Positions 15,893 to 24,108 of a stretch of 55,797 bases of DNA are shown here, in pieces. This stretch comes from a virus. The notes under the pieces were generated by a model, which was not told the DNA's origin, searched no databases, and was given only the letters and a program-made list of their open reading frames with translations. The stretch is taken from the IMG/VR virus record IMGVR_UViG_3300018410_000011, positions 1-55,797 of that record; one strand, written 5' to 3'. The first letter of the stretch is position 1. Every line of letters begins with the position of its first letter. A program made the translations under genes and the position numbers.

Positions 15893-16564
15893 ATGGAAAC
15901 ATTTAATACACCTAAAGACGATACATTACGAGGTACTGGTTACGGAAAATTAGATTATACTAATTCAAGTAAATTACATAGTACTGCTAAACGTGTACAA
16001 TCTACATTTAATGATGACCAACAAACTAGTAAACAAAAAACTAAATCCGTTTTTTGTTCTAAATGTAAAAATCATTTTAAAATTCATGATTCTAAAACTG
16101 ATTTACCAACACATACTAAAGAGGTTACTAAATATGATAATCATAAAACAAAACCATATGTTGTAATTACAACATATGTAAATGAACCATGCGTTGGTGG
16201 TGAAATTGTAAATTTAGGAAATAAAAATTTAGAAACTACTATTATTAAATCATATAAAAAAATTACACCAACTTTAGGTTTAATTTCATTTGATTTAGAA
16301 ATTAAACCTAAAGATAATTTACTTGTTTCTTATATAGTAAAAAATAAAAAACATACTAAATATAATCGACCAGTAGATAAAGAAGAAATATTTTTAATTG
16401 AATTAACTGTTAAATCTATTGTTAAATCAATTAAACGTGGATATAGAATGAGTAATAGCAGAACATTTAAGTGTTATTCTACATTTGTAGAAAACATTGA
16501 AGTATATTTTACTGATGGATCTAAATTGAGTGATTATTCTACACGTGAAATTATTGTTATATAA
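15893..16564 (+). CDS. Hypothetical protein with N-terminal CxxC pair
   Basis: A 223-residue protein starting METFNTPKDD. A longer frame upstream would run through the divergent promoter region and was rejected in favour of the ATG 12 bases after the -7 element. An FCSKCKNHFKIH segment (C55, C58, H61, H65) looks like half of a zinc-binding site. The remainder is rich in beta-type alternation and Lys, and contains LGLISFDLEIKPKDN. I do not recognise the family. Confidence 0.65.
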   Translation: METFNTPKDDTLRGTGYGKLDYTNSSKLHSTAKRVQSTFNDDQQTSKQKTKSVFCSKCKNHFKIHDSKTDLPTHTKEVTKYDNHKTKPYVVITTYVNEPCVGGEIVNLGNKNLETTIIKSYKKITPTLGLISFDLEIKPKDNLLVSYIVKNKKHTKYNRPVDKEEIFLIELTVKSIVKSIKRGYRMSNSRTFKCYSTFVENIEVYFTDGSKLSDYSTREIIVI

Positions 16565-16579
16565 TTTAATATATATTAT

Positions 16580-16888
16580 ATGACAAGATTTATAGTTACC
16601 ACACGAATTTCTGTATTAGAAATTTATGATTTTTTAAAAGAACACATTGAATTACCATTTTCTTATAAAGAATTGGAAGAACATATTCCATCTAATGTTT
16701 TACAAATAATTGCTGAACTTATGGTTGAATATAGTTATAGCCAAGATATATTATTTAAAAACGTTCAAGATGTTTTAGACGTTCATGAAATTAAATTACC
16801 TACAACAAATGAGGAAGTTCAAGAAGATGAAATCTATGAAAGTAAATTATATACAAATATAAATAGTTTTAAAAATTCATTAAAATAA
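16580..16888 (+). CDS. Small hypothetical protein
   Basis: A 102-residue, probably helical protein (RISVLEIYDFLKEHIELPF, then ELMVEYSYSQDILF) with an acidic middle and a C-terminus ending KLYTNINSFKNSLK. It lies 15 bases after the preceding gene, behind a TTTAATATATAT sequence that resembles the late motif. No family recognised. Confidence 0.55.
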   Translation: MTRFIVTTRISVLEIYDFLKEHIELPFSYKELEEHIPSNVLQIIAELMVEYSYSQDILFKNVQDVLDVHEIKLPTTNEEVQEDEIYESKLYTNINSFKNSLK

Positions 16889-16917
16889 TTTTTTTAATTC
16901 ATAATAATCGATTAAAC

Positions 16918-16964
16918 TTTTAAATAATTTATTCATATAAAATGTATGAATAAATTATTTAAAA
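16918..16964 (+). repeat. 20-bp perfect inverted repeat over a start codon
   Basis: Arms 16918-16937 and 16945-16964 are exact reverse complements separated by seven bases. The ATG at 16946 lies in the right arm, so in the mRNA the start codon would be paired. Confidence 0.85.
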
Positions 16965-17389
16965 CAATTTTAGGTTTATTTAAAAAATCTAAACCGATAA
17001 AAAAATCATATAAAAAAATTATATTAAAAGATCAAATCCTTTATAATGTTGATGTAGAAAAAATTAATGTAAATTCACTTGAAAATTGTATTGATGATTT
17101 TAATAAAAAATTAGAAACTATTGGTGTTATGTATGGTGAATTAGATCATACATCAAAATTAGATATTACATTACATAATGTATCTCATAGTATTGAAAAA
17201 ATTAAATTAGATAATAATAACAATATAATAGCAAATGTAAAAACATTATCTACACCAAGTGGTAAAATATTACAAAATTTAATTAATGATGGGTTTAAAA
17301 TTAATTTTAAACCTAGTATGATTGGAATAAAAGATAAAAATAATATTTTTGAGGTAAAAGAAATACTTACATTTGATGTATGTATATAA
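16946..17389 (+). CDS. T4 gp21-like prohead protease homologue
   Basis: A 147-residue protein whose middle follows the T4 gp21 core. It has GVMYGELDH with His68 (GELNH in gp21), then NVSHSIEKIKLD (the dimer/HII-type segment), then STPSGKILQNLINDG (around residues 102-116), then FKPSMIG with Ser124 where gp21 has GVSSRG. His and Ser are thus both kept, but the Arg of SSRG is not. The family matures heads by cutting after (L/I)-x-E. It is shorter than gp21 (about 210 residues) and has a basic N-terminus. It may be the enzyme that trims the many leaders in this window, or a specialised paralogue. A start-codon hairpin may control it. Confidence 0.65.
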   Translation: MNKLFKTILGLFKKSKPIKKSYKKIILKDQILYNVDVEKINVNSLENCIDDFNKKLETIGVMYGELDHTSKLDITLHNVSHSIEKIKLDNNNNIIANVKTLSTPSGKILQNLINDGFKINFKPSMIGIKDKNNIFEVKEILTFDVCI

Positions 17390-17406
17390 AAAGAATTTAA
17401 TTATGA

Positions 17407-18120
17407 ATGTTAGAAAACCTTATAGGAATTGATCCATCTATTATATCTACAGGATTAGTAGTTAATGGTATAGTATTTAATTATTGTCGTGAAAAAGATG
17501 CTAAAAATACAAAATTAACAAAATTATCTAAATGGTATTTATTATGTGAAAGCGTTATAAATTATAGATATATTAAATTGGATTATGTTGAAGGATATTC
17601 AAAAAATGAAATTCAAAAAATGTTTTTATATGACGCTATCACGGATATGATGATTGATGATATTATAAAAACAATAGATAATACCTTACCTACTAGAGTA
17701 GCAATAGAAGGATATTCATATTCATCAGGCGCAGGTGATATTATTGATTTAGTAACATTTTCAACTTTATTACGTAGAAAATTATTAACTATTACTACAG
17801 ATATTACTATTTTAGCACCTATGACTTTAAAATTGGAATCATGTAAATTAACATATACTCCAATAGAAAAGAAAATAGGCGGAAAGAATCCACGTACAGA
17901 ATATATTTATAAAAGTAAATTAGGCATTCCTGGTGGATCATTTAATAAATTAGATATATTCCTATCACTTATTGAAAATGATTCATTAAATGATACATAT
18001 GTTAATTTTTTAAAAGAACATAAAATGTCAATAGCATTTACAAAAAATATTAAAAAACCATTAGAAGATACTAATGATGCATACACATTATATTTATTAT
18101 TAAAAAACAATAAAATATGA
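17407..18120 (+). CDS. RuvC/RNase H-fold Holliday junction resolvase-like nuclease
   Basis: The 237 residues carry the acidic positions of RuvC-type nucleases in order. LIGIDPSIISTGLVVNG holds the first Asp (D9), VAIEGYSYSSGAGDIIDL holds the Glu (about residue 100), and PLEDTNDAYTLYLLL near the C-terminus holds the paired Asp residues (about 222-225). Such enzymes cut branched DNA before packaging; T4 uses the unrelated gp49 for this. The first ATG after the AT-rich spacer was used. It follows the protease gene by 17 bases and overlaps the next start (ATGA). Confidence 0.75.
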   Translation: MLENLIGIDPSIISTGLVVNGIVFNYCREKDAKNTKLTKLSKWYLLCESVINYRYIKLDYVEGYSKNEIQKMFLYDAITDMMIDDIIKTIDNTLPTRVAIEGYSYSSGAGDIIDLVTFSTLLRRKLLTITTDITILAPMTLKLESCKLTYTPIEKKIGGKNPRTEYIYKSKLGIPGGSFNKLDIFLSLIENDSLNDTYVNFLKEHKMSIAFTKNIKKPLEDTNDAYTLYLLLKNNKI

Positions 18121-18488
18121 AACATGCTAATATTATAAATATTCCAAAAAATCCAAAAAAACTTTTAGATTATGCAATGTCTAAATCTTTTGATTATTGG
18201 ATTGATGAGAAAAGTTCTATAGATAATCCATCAGTACATTATAGAGCAAATAGTAATTTAACATTTGATGAGGCATTTAATATAATATTTAATAATAAAC
18301 CACATTGGACAATTATTTTTAGAAATATGTCATATATTAATATCAGTGAAGAAGATTATTGGGAATTTGGTGGATGTAATATTGGTGCTAATTCTTATGG
18401 TGAAGTTTTTATTTGGATTAAAGTCAAAGTAAATATTGCCTATGAAATATTTGAAAAATTTAATCTACAAATTAAATATATAAATTAA
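18117..18488 (+). CDS. Hypothetical protein
   Basis: The 123 residues start four bases before the end of the resolvase gene (ATGA overlap), so translation is probably coupled. Segments such as DEAFNIIFNNKPHWTIIFR and ISEEDYWEFGGCNIG suggest a compact alpha/beta fold. I cannot name the family. The operon ends at the terminator at 18555. Confidence 0.6.
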   Translation: MKHANIINIPKNPKKLLDYAMSKSFDYWIDEKSSIDNPSVHYRANSNLTFDEAFNIIFNNKPHWTIIFRNMSYINISEEDYWEFGGCNIGANSYGEVFIWIKVKVNIAYEIFEKFNLQIKYIN

Positions 18489-18554
18489 ATATAATAAATA
18501 TAATTATATCTTTTAATAGACGAAATAAATAATCAATAATATTTTTAATAAATT

Positions 18555-18586
18555 AAAAAAACCTAGAATTAATTCTAGGTTTTTTT
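18555..18586 (+). terminator. Intrinsic terminator
   Basis: A-run, ACCTAGAATT, AATTCTAGGT, T-run, forming a perfect hairpin with eight Ts. It closes the 16580-18488 unit 12 bases before the next ATG. Confidence 0.9.
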
Positions 18587-18598
18587 TATATATATTAT

Positions 18599-19165
18599 AT
18601 GATAACTGAATTTAAAATATTTGAGAATAACAGAGCAGATTTATATCATGCAATAAAAACAAAATACGCTAATATAGCATTAGAAAAAAACGAATTAGAT
18701 ATTTATTCTTATCAACGATATTGGGCTAATGGAAAAAGATATAAAGATAATGAACCAGAATATAAAAATTCATTTTTTTATCGTGGTTTATCATTAACTA
18801 GAGATATAAATTATGCAAAAAATTGGGCTAGTGTTATTTTAGTTTTTGATACAAATAAATTAAAAGAAAAATATAAAATTGTTCCTTATAACTGGGGCTT
18901 TAGTATAGGTAATATAACTAATCAAAATATAAAAAAAGAAAAAGAAGAATTTTTAATTGTATCATATAATAAAAATCATTTAACAGATAAAGAATTTATT
19001 AATATGTATGGTAAATCTGGTGGATCTATAAAAAATCTTTCTTATTATTTAAAAGGTTTTTATATAAATAAATCAACATATAATATTTATACTGAAAATG
19101 ATACAAAAATATATGAACCATATGAAAAATTAAAAAAAAATAAATTATATTTAGGACTACTATGA
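18599..19165 (+). CDS. Capsid-leader protein, ADP-ribosyltransferase-like
   Basis: The 188 residues start MITEFKIFE, a shortened leader ending in IFE. The body has DLYHAIKTKYANIALEKNEL, then FYRGLSLTRDINYAKNWASV, then VFDTNKLKEKYKIVPYNW. An N-terminal H/Y strand, an S-x-TR element and a later acidic part are the usual order in phage and bacterial ADP-ribosyltransferase-fold proteins. It opens a block of four overlapping leader genes (18599-21748). I infer an injected effector, and the fold assignment needs structural confirmation. Confidence 0.6.
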   Translation: MITEFKIFENNRADLYHAIKTKYANIALEKNELDIYSYQRYWANGKRYKDNEPEYKNSFFYRGLSLTRDINYAKNWASVILVFDTNKLKEKYKIVPYNWGFSIGNITNQNIKKEKEEFLIVSYNKNHLTDKEFINMYGKSGGSIKNLSYYLKGFYINKSTYNIYTENDTKIYEPYEKLKKNKLYLGLL

Positions 19166-20526
19166 TAACTGAATTTAAAAAATATTTACTAAATGAATCC
19201 ACAAAATTTAAAGAAAGTGAATATGATTTAGTAATAGTGGATGTACAAGAAGGATTTAAGAAATTTTTTGGTGAAGAGTATTTATTAGCATTAGAAGAAT
19301 ATTGTGAAAATTTTACAAGAGTTTTTCAAATATTTGATACTAATAATACAAATCACAGTGATTATATATTTCCAAATCAAACATTAGAAATAGAAAAAAC
19401 GTATGGTGGTCAATTAGATGAAGAAGATATAGATTATTTATTTACTGAACCTATGCGAGATTATGTTAGATCTAAAATGAATAATTTACAAGAACGTGAC
19501 ATTTTCGAAACAATAAATGGAGATTATTATGTATATGTTGATGCCGCACATGAATGGTTTTTTTGTACAAAAGAAATGGCAGATTTATTTAAAAAATTTA
19601 AATCTGAAAATAGAAAAATTATGTTAGTTGGTGGTGCTGGTGGATCTAAAAAAAATCCTAAAGGTGAATGTTTACGAGATATTTATGTTACATTAAAAGC
19701 ATTTGGAGTTGATACAAGATATAATTTAGATTATGTTTATTCAGCAGATGGAAATATGTTTAAATCAAATATTAAAGGCGTTCCGTTAACAGACGAACAA
19801 CGAAATAAAGTAAAATCTACTAATGAAAATTACAATAATGATGATATAATTAATTTAAAAACTTTTGATTTTACTACTTTATTTAATACTATAAATAAAG
19901 AGTGTTTTAATTCTTCTTTATCTATAATTCCTATCAAATTTTCTACTTCTAAATCATACACTGCACAATTTGTTAGACCACGTTATCCTAAATATGATGG
20001 AACTGATAAAGAATATTTTGTTTTTTCTACTTTATTTGAAATGACATATAAAAAATTAAAAAATGTGTTAGCGCATGAAATGATACATTATTATTTGTAT
20101 GCTATTATGGATAGAGATAAATCACATCATGGATATTCTTTTCAAAATAAAATGAATTCTATTAATAATTTAAATTTAGGATATATCATAACATTAAAAG
20201 ATGATGAACCAAGTAATGTATCAGAAGAAAATTTAAATAAAAAGTTACAAAAAAAGAAATTTATAACATATAAAATAAAAGGACAAAACGGATATTCTTT
20301 AATAAACGAAATTACATTTATTAAAGATAAAGCTAATTTTTTAAGTAAAAGAACAATGTATGGTGTTACAGATATAAAAGTGTATGATACATCATCAGCA
20401 CATTATAAAGTATTATCTGGATCTACAACAAAAATAAAATTATCAATAATAAAACCACAATATCAATATTTAATAGACAATATTATTAATGATACAAAAA
20501 ATACAAAATTTTTATATAATTTATGA
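19162..20526 (+). CDS. Capsid-leader fusion: isochorismatase-like plus SprT-like metalloprotease
   Basis: The 454 residues begin MITEFKKYLLNE, a clear leader with an LNE site. Residues of about 20-210 resemble the isochorismatase / cysteine hydrolase fold: DLVIVDVQEGF at the start and the nucleophile region GECLRDIYVTLKAFGVDT. The C-terminal half contains LAHEMIHYYLYAIMD with HExxH near residues 306-310 and a following HHGYSF, as in SprT-like zinc proteases. I know no other protein with this pair of domains. It overlaps both neighbours by four bases. A packaged double enzyme that attacks host proteins on entry is an attractive inference. Confidence 0.65.
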   Translation: MITEFKKYLLNESTKFKESEYDLVIVDVQEGFKKFFGEEYLLALEEYCENFTRVFQIFDTNNTNHSDYIFPNQTLEIEKTYGGQLDEEDIDYLFTEPMRDYVRSKMNNLQERDIFETINGDYYVYVDAAHEWFFCTKEMADLFKKFKSENRKIMLVGGAGGSKKNPKGECLRDIYVTLKAFGVDTRYNLDYVYSADGNMFKSNIKGVPLTDEQRNKVKSTNENYNNDDIINLKTFDFTTLFNTINKECFNSSLSIIPIKFSTSKSYTAQFVRPRYPKYDGTDKEYFVFSTLFEMTYKKLKNVLAHEMIHYYLYAIMDRDKSHHGYSFQNKMNSINNLNLGYIITLKDDEPSNVSEENLNKKLQKKKFITYKIKGQNGYSLINEITFIKDKANFLSKRTMYGVTDIKVYDTSSAHYKVLSGSTTKIKLSIIKPQYQYLIDNIINDTKNTKFLYNL

Positions 20527-21107
20527 TAACGACGATAAATGAATTTAAATTAAATATATCAGAATCCGTTCAAAAATATGATTTAGATGCTATATTAAAT
20601 ATAGCATTAACATATAAAGATGATGAGTATTATTTTTATAAATATGCTGATGAAACTAATGATGATATAGATAATATAGATGACGAAAGTGATGAATATA
20701 TATCATGGTACAAAGAAGAAATTGAATATATAATAGAAAATATATATTTTTTAATGAAAAGTAATTATTCTTCACCTGGTTTAGTATATAGAAAAATAAC
20801 TGTTAATGAAAATTGGTTTAATAATTTAAAATCTGGTGATAATTTAGGAATATATTGGACATATGATGAAAACTCAGCAGAATCACATTGGTCAAAAGAA
20901 GATATTGAAGTTTTATTAATAGCTGAAATTGATTCATCAAATATAGATTATAAAAATACATATTTAGCACATATAATACCTTATACTGGCGAAGACGAAA
21001 AAGAAATAAGATTATTAAAAAATACAGAAATTAATATTAAATCTATAATTATAAAAGATGAAGAACAAGATTTATCTAAATTTGAAAATACAATATTTAA
21101 AGCTTAA
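20523..21107 (+). CDS. Capsid-leader ADP-ribosyltransferase (R-S-E type)
   Basis: The 194 residues start MITTINEFKLNISE. The cargo has GLVYRKI (Arg near residue 91), GIYWTYDENSAESHW and, near residue 158, DEKEIRLL. These follow the R ... S/T ... ExE order of arginine-type ADP-ribosyltransferases such as T4 Alt and ModA. T4 Alt is itself packaged, injected and modifies host RNA polymerase, which makes this the most direct functional parallel in the cluster. It overlaps the previous gene by ATGA and the next by one base. The target is unknown. Confidence 0.65.
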   Translation: MITTINEFKLNISESVQKYDLDAILNIALTYKDDEYYFYKYADETNDDIDNIDDESDEYISWYKEEIEYIIENIYFLMKSNYSSPGLVYRKITVNENWFNNLKSGDNLGIYWTYDENSAESHWSKEDIEVLLIAEIDSSNIDYKNTYLAHIIPYTGEDEKEIRLLKNTEINIKSIIIKDEEQDLSKFENTIFKA

Positions 21108-21748
21108 TGATAACAACGATAAATGAATTTATGATTAATGAAACATATTCTAAATTAGAATTTGAAAATATACATTTAGATTATCATAATCAACAAAACT
21201 GTTATAAAATGAATGCTAAATTAAATGGTGAAATTGTAGCATATTGTGATTATACAGAGTATAATGGTATTTATCAAATAAGTATGATAGAATCATTAGT
21301 TAAAGGCCAAGGATATGGTAAAGCTATAATGATGGAATTAGCTAGATTATATGGATATAAGAATATAGAACGAAATAATTTAACTCCTGATGGTCAAAAA
21401 TTACGTAATAAAGTTGATAATGAATTAGGTTTTGATTACACCGAGTATAAAAAATCATTAAATAAACATTTATCTAATGAAGAATCAATAGATAAAATAA
21501 GAATTAAATATCCTTTATGTGCTGATTTTATGTCTGAAATTATATTATTTGATTATAGTGACACATGGTTAAAATGGAAAAATAATAATAAAATAAAAAA
21601 TATAGAACAAGAATTACAAAATACAGATATAGATATAAATGATTTATCAGATATAACAGAATGGATAAAAAATTCAGCGACAAATAATAATTCTACTACA
21701 GAATCTGTTCCAGATTATATTTTAGAATATATTCAAAAATTATCATAA
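21107..21748 (+). CDS. Capsid-leader GNAT-like acetyltransferase
   Basis: The 213 residues start MITTINEFMINE. The first half contains KLNGEIVAYCDYTEY, then IESLVKGQGYGKAIMMEL, the GNAT motif A (Q/RxxGxG/A) that binds the acetyl-CoA pyrophosphate, then a helix and GFDYTEYK. The C-terminal 100 residues are helical and unassigned. A second leader GNAT-like protein is at 34760. It is the last gene of the four-gene leader operon. I infer an injected protein-modifying enzyme. Confidence 0.65.
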   Translation: MITTINEFMINETYSKLEFENIHLDYHNQQNCYKMNAKLNGEIVAYCDYTEYNGIYQISMIESLVKGQGYGKAIMMELARLYGYKNIERNNLTPDGQKLRNKVDNELGFDYTEYKKSLNKHLSNEESIDKIRIKYPLCADFMSEIILFDYSDTWLKWKNNNKIKNIEQELQNTDIDINDLSDITEWIKNSATNNNSTTESVPDYILEYIQKLS

Positions 21749-21761
21749 TTTTTTTAAACTT

Positions 21762-21773
21762 TTTAATATATAA
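21762..21773 (+). promoter_or_regulatory. Candidate late promoter (TTTAATATATAA)
   Basis: An exact motif, starting 32 bases before the ATG of the tail fibre gene at 21794. It supports assigning this motif to late genes. Confidence 0.5.
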
Positions 21774-21793
21774 TAATAAAAAACAATTATATT

Positions 21794-22840
21794 ATGGAAT
21801 ATATTAATGTATATAATTTTTTAAATTATTTTAAAAGACCTGGTGATAAGAGATTAGCTAGAATAGGACATGTTAATGAAGTTATTGAAAAAATTAATGA
21901 AGGTGGTTCTGGTGGTGGTTCTGCTGGTGTAATAGAAAATACGTATGAGGAATTAACTATATTAAAATCAAATAATGAATTAATTCCTGGAGCATTATAT
22001 AAAATAACAGACTTCCAAACAATTTATGACCAACCAGATTATACAAGTGGTGGTTCTTTAAAAGGTACATTAGTAACTAAAACAGCTAGTATTGATCCTA
22101 TAATTTTATTTGCAATATCTAATAACGAATTTCATATCACAGCATATAGACCAAGTACACCAAATCATAAAATAGAATTTGATTTTGATTTTAATCAAAC
22201 TGAAATAATGTCAGCTCCAGCTAAAGGTAGAATTAGTTCTTTAATAGACGAATTTGATAATCATACTAATTATGATCATTCAGTAGTTCTTTTAAAAAGA
22301 TATGAAACAGTAAGTGGTTCTGGAATTTATAATTCATATAAAGACACTGGTTTTGGTTCAGTTGAAGTAAATACATTTGGAACAAATTGTAATAACAATA
22401 CAATGTATTATAAAGTTACTTCTGGTATTTTAATTTCAAATAATACATTTGGAGATAATTGTTTTGGAAATTCATTTAGAAATAATTGTCGAAATAATTC
22501 ATTTAGAAATTATAGTGTTATTAATATATTTGGATATAATTGTTTTGGAAATTCATTTGGAAATTATTGTAATACTAATTCATTTGGAAATGATTGTCAA
22601 TATAATTCATTTGGTGAAGATTGTTATAATAATACATTTGGAAATGGTTGTAGTAGTAATACAATTGTAGATAGTTGTCGATTTAATGATTTTAAAAAAT
22701 CACAAAGTTTGAATTATACAACGGCAACTCATATTTACACTGATTATACTTGTACTATTTCGGTAAGACTGGATGGAACATATATATTACAGTATATTAA
22801 CAATAGTGATGTTCAAGTGATAGTAGCAGCGAATGCATAA
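21794..22840 (+). CDS. Tail fibre / spike protein with NxFGxxC repeats
   Basis: A 348-residue protein. After a short N-terminal region comes a flexible linker (GGSGGGSAG), then YEELTILKSNNELIPGALYK and ITDFQTIYD, a module typical of Bacteroidetes-phage tail fibres. Residues of about 195-300 hold a run of short repeats with the pattern N-x-F-G-x-x-C-x-x-N, which probably form a triangular beta-helix with stacked Phe and Cys ladders. A beta-rich end follows. It is probably receptor-binding or an adaptor. It is preceded by a late-type motif and followed by a terminator. Confidence 0.75.
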   Translation: MEYINVYNFLNYFKRPGDKRLARIGHVNEVIEKINEGGSGGGSAGVIENTYEELTILKSNNELIPGALYKITDFQTIYDQPDYTSGGSLKGTLVTKTASIDPIILFAISNNEFHITAYRPSTPNHKIEFDFDFNQTEIMSAPAKGRISSLIDEFDNHTNYDHSVVLLKRYETVSGSGIYNSYKDTGFGSVEVNTFGTNCNNNTMYYKVTSGILISNNTFGDNCFGNSFRNNCRNNSFRNYSVINIFGYNCFGNSFGNYCNTNSFGNDCQYNSFGEDCYNNTFGNGCSSNTIVDSCRFNDFKKSQSLNYTTATHIYTDYTCTISVRLDGTYILQYINNSDVQVIVAANA

Positions 22841-22914
22841 AAAATACTTTAGTAGTGGTAGCACCAACAGTTTAAAAAATAATAATCGGTAACTATTCGT
22901 AAAAAATAATTCAT

Positions 22915-22958
22915 AAAAAAAAAACATAAAATATTAAATATTTTATGTTTTTTTTTTT
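22915..22958. terminator. Intrinsic terminator
   Basis: Ten As, CATAAAATATT, AA, ATATTTTATG and a long T-run form a strong hairpin. The 22841-22914 stretch after the fibre gene holds no other feature that I can see. Confidence 0.9.
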
Positions 22959-23025
22959 AAACTTTTTAATTAAAATATTATATAATATATATAAAAAATA
23001 ATTAAAAAGAATAAAAGGAAAAATT

Positions 23026-24024
23026 ATGGCAGATGTATTTAATTTAGACGAATCAGCAGAAGTAAGCTCATGGTCAGAATCAAAAAAAGTAAACAATGAT
23101 GGTCTTTTAAGACCGAAATTAGAAGAAGGAAAAGATGGTAAACGTGAATTAACTATTCGATTTTTACCAAATATGATTTCAGAAAATCAATTAGGTCCAA
23201 CAGCAATTGAAAAACATATTCACTATGCAAATTTCAAAAATAATCCAGAATTACAAGGATATTATGACTGTTTAAAAAACACAAATATTGGAAAAGATTG
23301 CCCATTATGTAAAACATTTTGGTTATTGAAAAATTCTAATAATCCAGCAGAACAAGAAAAAGCAAAATTAATAAGTAGAAATACAAAATACTATTCATAT
23401 GTATTAGTAGTAGATGATGAACAAGTTCCAGAAAACGAAGGAAAAATCTTTATTTTCCCATTTGGATTTAAAATCTACGAAAAAATTAAAGCAAAATTAG
23501 AAGCTAAAAAACGTCCATTTAAAGTAGAAGATTTAATTAATGGTGCTGACTTTAATTTAGTTATTAAAGAAGTAGCAGGTTTTTATAATTATGATTCTTC
23601 TGAATTTGATACACCAGAACCAATTACTATTAATGGTAAAATGTTAAAAGTAAATGATGATGGAACTATTGATAAATCAGAAAGAAAACGAGTAATTGAA
23701 TTCTTATTATCAAGAGAACACACATTAGAAGAATTCTTACCTCAAGATTGGACGCCAGAACAATATGATAAAGTGGAAAAAATTATTTCTGTATTATCAG
23801 GACAAGCATATACTGGACAATCTAGTAATAACAACACAACAACACCATTAAGTACATCATCTGTATTTTCTGATGATGATGATGATGATGATGAAGTGGT
23901 AGTAACGAAAACTAGAAAAACTAAAGTTGTAGAAGCAGTAGAAACAGAAGAAGAAGAAGCACCACAAGCTTTGAAAGCATCTAAGAAAAGAGCTGCACAA
24001 TTTTTTGATGACGATGAAGATTAA
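23026..24024 (+). CDS. 32: gp32-like single-strand DNA-binding protein
   Basis: A 332-residue protein that matches T4 gp32 in plan. It has a basic N-terminal arm, an OB-fold core and a zinc site in which H64 or H66 pairs with C82, C92 and C95. The spacing C-x9-C-x2-C is the same as in T4. The C-terminal tail is extremely acidic (DDDDDDDE, then FFDDDED), as expected for the part that recruits replication proteins. It covers ssDNA in replication, recombination and repair. The AAAAGGAAAAATT before the ATG is one of the few Shine-Dalgarno-like sequences in the window. It is transcribed alone between two terminators. Confidence 0.9.
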   Translation: MADVFNLDESAEVSSWSESKKVNNDGLLRPKLEEGKDGKRELTIRFLPNMISENQLGPTAIEKHIHYANFKNNPELQGYYDCLKNTNIGKDCPLCKTFWLLKNSNNPAEQEKAKLISRNTKYYSYVLVVDDEQVPENEGKIFIFPFGFKIYEKIKAKLEAKKRPFKVEDLINGADFNLVIKEVAGFYNYDSSEFDTPEPITINGKMLKVNDDGTIDKSERKRVIEFLLSREHTLEEFLPQDWTPEQYDKVEKIISVLSGQAYTGQSSNNNTTTPLSTSSVFSDDDDDDDEVVVTKTRKTKVVEAVETEEEEAPQALKASKKRAAQFFDDDED

Positions 24025-24040
24025 AAAATTTAATTTAATT

Positions 24041-24076
24041 AAAAAAAACCATTACTAATGTAATGGTTTTTTTTTT
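24041..24076 (+). terminator. Intrinsic terminator
   Basis: A-run, ACCATTAC, TAAT, GTAATGGT and ten Ts, placed 17 bases after the gp32 stop. Confidence 0.9.
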
Positions 24077-24108
24077 AAACTTTAATAAAAAAAAATAATA
24101 TAATAATT

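Noticed and set aside
22449-22670. Overlapping frame inside the tail fibre repeats
   Set aside because: It is a shadow of the short repeats in another frame with low-complexity composition.
22841-22914. Possible tRNA or small RNA after the fibre gene
   Set aside because: No acceptor-stem pairing or CCA-adjacent pattern could be made; only the terminator hairpin downstream is convincing.
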